NCBI GenBank assembly: GCA_019745575.1 | Contig: JAIETA010000163.1 | Location: 1 to 33,109, forward strand | Length of the DNA stretch: 33,109 bases | Direction of reading: 5' to 3' | From: Reyranella sp. | Lineage (GTDB): Bacteria > Pseudomonadota > Alphaproteobacteria > Reyranellales > Reyranellaceae | In this document: positions 30,738-33,109 of the stretch, piece after piece | Layout: each line of letters opens with the position of its first letter | Position numbering within the stretch: position 1 is the stretch's first letter | Position numbers and translations under genes: made by a program | The notes under the pieces: model-generated | Databases searched by the model: none | What the model saw: the letters and a program-made list of their open reading frames with translations, nothing else | Told to the model about the DNA's origin: nothing

Positions 30738-31797
30738 CGTGTCCCATCTTGTGGCCCATCTTGCGGCCGGGGCGGGCTTCCGCCTTGCCGTAGAGGTGCA
30801 GCCGGGCCGTCGGCTCGGCGAGGTAGCGGGGCCAGCCGTTGGCCTCGTCGCCGATCAGGTTCTCCATGCGCGACGGCGCCAGCACGTCGACCGGCCCCAG
30901 CGGCAGGCCGCAGATGGCGCGGACCAGCTGCTCGAACTGGCTGGTGGCGCAGGCGTCCATGGTCCAGTGACCGGAGTTGTGCGGCCGCGGCGCCATCTCG
31001 TTGGCCAGCACGCGTCCATCCTTCGTCACGAACATTTCCAGCGCCACCAGACCCACGAGATTGAGGCCCTGCGCCAGTTCGATTCCGAAGCGCTCGGCCG
31101 TGGCGAGCGTTGCCGCCGGCAGGCCTGACGGCACGGTGGTGGTGCGCAGGATCCCGTCGCGATGGCCGTTGATGCCGATCGGGAAGCAGCGCGTGGCGCC
31201 GTCGAGCCCCCGGGCGACGATGGCGGAGACCTCGCACTCGAAATCGACCATGGCTTCGAGGATGCATTCCCGCCGGCCGAGCTTGTCCCAGGCGGCGGCC
31301 AGTCCCGCCCTGTCCGTCACGCGCGCCTGGCCCTTGCCGTCATACCCCTCGGTGCAGGTCTTGAGGATGCCGGGCAGTGCGGTGGCGGCGGCGATGTCGG
31401 CCTCGGAGCGGATGGGCTGGTAGTCGGCCGTGCCGATCCCGAGCTTGCGCAGGAAATCCTTCTCACGGAGGCGATGCTGGGCGAAATGGATGGGCTTAAC
31501 GCCCGGCCGGACCGGCTTCAGCTTCTCGCATTCCAGCACGGCGCCTTCGGGGACGTTCTCGAACTCATAGGTGACGACGTCCACCTGGGCCGCGAACCGG
31601 GCTAGGGCCTCGACGTCGTCGTAGGCCCCACGGACATGGCCGGCGCAGACCAGCGCGGCGATCGGATCTTCGTCCGGGGCATAGACGATGCAGCGGTAGC
31701 CCAGGCGGGCCGCGGCAAGCGCCGTCATGCGCCCCAACTGGCCGCCGCCCAGGATGCCGATGGTCGATCCCGGCGGGAGAGGAGGAGCGGCCGCCAT
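30682..31797 (-). CDS. purK: 5-(carboxyamino)imidazole ribonucleotide synthase
   Basis: A 371-residue ATP-grasp enzyme from ATG 31797, which shares one base with the purE stop (TGATG). GILGGGQLGRM near residue 15 is the nucleotide-fold start, followed by TYEFENVP, KTCTEGYDGKGQ, and LANEMAPRPHNSGHWTMDACATSQFEQ in pieces. It converts AIR, bicarbonate and ATP to N5-CAIR for purine synthesis. It is the last gene of the DUF465-purE-purK operon. Its C-terminal codons overlap coq9 on the other strand. Confidence 0.95.
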   Translation of the reverse strand: MAAAPPLPPGSTIGILGGGQLGRMTALAAARLGYRCIVYAPDEDPIAALVCAGHVRGAYDDVEALARFAAQVDVVTYEFENVPEGAVLECEKLKPVRPGVKPIHFAQHRLREKDFLRKLGIGTADYQPIRSEADIAAATALPGILKTCTEGYDGKGQARVTDRAGLAAAWDKLGRRECILEAMVDFECEVSAIVARGLDGATRCFPIGINGHRDGILRTTTVPSGLPAATLATAERFGIELAQGLNLVGLVALEMFVTKDGRVLANEMAPRPHNSGHWTMDACATSQFEQLVRAICGLPLGPVDVLAPSRMENLIGDEANGWPRYLAEPTARLHLYGKAEARPGRKMGHKMGHVTYVLPGVLPPSSGSSRT

Positions 31798-32330
31798 CAG
31801 CGGTGGGCCGGGGAGTCGTCTGTGGGAAGCTTCGCGACAGCTGCCGTCTGGCGGGTCCGCCACGCTTCGACAGCGGCCATGATTTTGGCGTTGCCAAGAC
31901 CGACGATGGAGGCTGCCAGAAGAGCCGAATTGATCGCTCCCGCGCGGCCGATGGCGAGTGTTCCGACCGGTATGCCCGCAGGCATCTGGACAATAGAAAG
32001 AAGGCTGTCCTGCCCCTTCAGGGCGGCGCTTTCCACCGGGACGCCCAGAACGGGCAGAGGAGTCATGGCGGCCGTCATGCCGGGAAGGTGGGCGGCACCG
32101 CCCGCGCCCGCGATGATGACCTGCAAGCCGCGCCCCTTGGCGCTGGCAGAGTAGTCCATCATGCGTTTCGGGGTCCGGTGCGCGGAAATAATGCGCGCTT
32201 CGAACGGGACGCCCAGCGCCTCCAGCGTCTCGGCGGCGTGACGCATGGTCGACCAGTCGGACTGGCTGCCCATGATGAGGCCGACCGCCGGCCTGGCGGC
32301 AGGGCGGCGTTTTGTTGTTTTCGTGGCCAT
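31797..32330 (-). CDS. purE: N5-carboxyaminoimidazole ribonucleotide mutase
   Basis: A 177-residue class I Pur[14 protein letters not shown] holds the CAIR-binding SxSD, then [10 protein letters not shown] with the catalytic His, [12 protein letters not shown], and [18 protein letters not shown]. The N-terminal ten residues are basic ([11 protein letters not shown]) and an extra tail of about 15 residues follows the core. It rearranges N5-CAIR, made by PurK, to CAIR. Its ATG lies 7 nt after the DUF465 stop. Confidence 0.95.
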   Translation of the reverse strand: MATKTTKRRPAARPAVGLIMGSQSDWSTMRHAAETLEALGVPFEARIISAHRTPKRMMDYSASAKGRGLQVIIAGAGGAAHLPGMTAAMTPLPVLGVPVESAALKGQDSLLSIVQMPAGIPVGTLAIGRAGAINSALLAASIVGLGNAKIMAAVEAWRTRQTAAVAKLPTDDSPAHR

Positions 32331-32337
32331 GCTCTTC

Positions 32338-32562
32338 TCAGGCGATGATATCGGGAATGAGCCGGCTTTCCAGCCGCAGGATCTGGTCCTTCAGGCCGAG
32401 CTTGCGCTTCTTGAGCCGCTGGAGCTGCAGCTGGTCGAACGGCGGCTTTTCGATCAGGCGATCGATCACCTCGTCGAGGTCGCGATGCTCGCTCTTCAGG
32501 GCCTCCAGCTTGGCCTTGATGGTCTCGGCGTCCGGCGGGTCCGACGACGTCAGGTCATTCAT
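32338..32562 (-). CDS. YdcH/DUF465-family small coiled-coil protein
   Basis: A 74-residue, highly charged helical protein: [19 protein letters not shown], then [21 protein letters not shown]. This matches DUF465, a small two-helix hairpin family of unknown function that is common in alphaproteobacteria and often next to purE. It is the first gene of the operon with purE and purK. The start is ATG 32562. Confidence 0.88.
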   Translation of the reverse strand: MNDLTSSDPPDAETIKAKLEALKSEHRDLDEVIDRLIEKPPFDQLQLQRLKKRKLGLKDQILRLESRLIPDIIA

Positions 32563-32656
32563 GCGGGGCGCACTCGTCCAGGCAGGCTAGCCACGTCGCT
32601 CCCGGCCGTGTACCCCGGAGCCCGCCCAAAGGGAAGCACCCAAAAGCCAACAAGCC

Positions 32657-33109
32657 GTGTCGGATTTTCTCCCCCACCCATTCTGGAACTTCTCGCTCGA
32701 GCTCTATTCGGGCGATGGCGTGGCCGAGGCCTGCCTCGACCTGCAGGAGCGGCGCGGCTGCGACGTCAATGTCCTGCTGTTCTGCTGCTGGCTGGGCGCC
32801 TCGGGGCGGCCGACGCTGACGGCCGAGCGGCTGCGCTCGATCCTCGCCGCCAGCGATGCCTGGCAGTCGGAGGTCGTGAAGCCGCTGCGCGAGATGCGGC
32901 GCCGACTCAAGGACCGGAGCTGGCCGGGTGCCTTGCCCGAAACGGTGGATGCCGTGCGCCGGCGCGTTGCCGACGCGGAACTGGCGGCCGAGCACGCGGA
33001 GCAACTCAAGCTCGCCGGGCTGCACACGCCGCCGGCCGATCGCGATCGTTCGCCAGAGAAGCGCCTGCGGGCGGCCGTCGGCAATCTCGGCGTCTACGCC
33101 GTTTGTCTC
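32657..33109 (+). CDS. TIGR02444/DUF2390-family protein (3' end outside the window)
   Basis: The frame runs open from GTG 32657 to the window end, giving 151 residues. It starts VSDFLPHPFWNFSLELYSGD and continues GVAEACLDLQERRGCDVNVLL, FCCWLGASGR, then VVKPLREMRRRLKDR. This is the pattern of the DUF2390 (TIGR02444) family, small cytoplasmic helical proteins of unknown role. No good Shine-Dalgarno precedes the GTG, but the family's usual beginning fits here. It is divergent from the DUF465-purEK operon. Confidence 0.8.
   Translation, partial: MSDFLPHPFWNFSLELYSGDGVAEACLDLQERRGCDVNVLLFCCWLGASGRPTLTAERLRSILAASDAWQSEVVKPLREMRRRLKDRSWPGALPETVDAVRRRVADAELAAEHAEQLKLAGLHTPPADRDRSPEKRLRAAVGNLGVYAVCL

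Overview
The window is high-GC DNA, compactly coded, with GTG/TTG alternative starts and many ATGA or TGATG overlaps. A three-gene proton-translocating transhydrogenase (pntAA-pntAB-pntB), a COQ9-family protein, a fused IorAB-type indolepyruvate ferredoxin oxidoreductase, a DUF465-purE-purK operon and several GTG starts point to an alphaproteobacterium, probably of the Rhodospirillales/Reyranella kind. The lineage is inferred from gene content only. No rRNA, tRNA, insertion sequence, CRISPR array or phage gene was seen.

Positions 1-5255 hold the most accessory-looking block. A GNAT acyltransferase gene and a stand-alone adenylation-carrier-thioesterase (A-T-TE) NRPS-like gene form a minus-strand pair. 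The pair lies between two copies of one module made of a hairpin, a promoter and a small ORF. The copy at 1-395 keeps promoter, Shine-Dalgarno and start codon. The copy at 4012-4280 has lost start codon and Shine-Dalgarno and has a 57-nt in-frame deletion. A class III nucleotidyl cyclase with two C-terminal repeats follows.

Positions 5270-11013 hold a CBS-domain gene behind a textbook FNR/FixK box and -10 element, a secreted alpha/beta-hydrolase-like protein, an unrecognised two-gene operon behind a large hairpin, a MAPEG-SOUL pair, a small membrane protein, an mqsRA toxin-antitoxin operon with its palindromic operator, and an LLM-class flavin oxidoreductase.

Positions 11200-24908 are mostly metabolic: IorAB (minus), then a UDP-glucuronate-epimerase-like protein, an M3 oligopeptidase, an ABC1/UbiB kinase and a sugar-epimerase fused to a GGCT/AIG2-like domain (all plus). 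After these come a ThDP-dependent decarboxylase/synthase coupled to a HAD phosphatase (minus), a SanA/YdcF-like protein, a small TPR protein, and a 2-hydroxyacid dehydrogenase.

Positions 25054-33109 hold pntAA-pntAB-pntB, a HAD protein that looks catalytically ruined, a parDE toxin-antitoxin operon, a secreted hypothetical protein, rpsU with a clear intrinsic terminator, coq9, the purK/purE/DUF465 operon (minus) and the start of a TIGR02444/DUF2390 gene running off the end. Short palindromic intergenic repeats occur at 6026-6103, 11111-11132 and 17709-17815.
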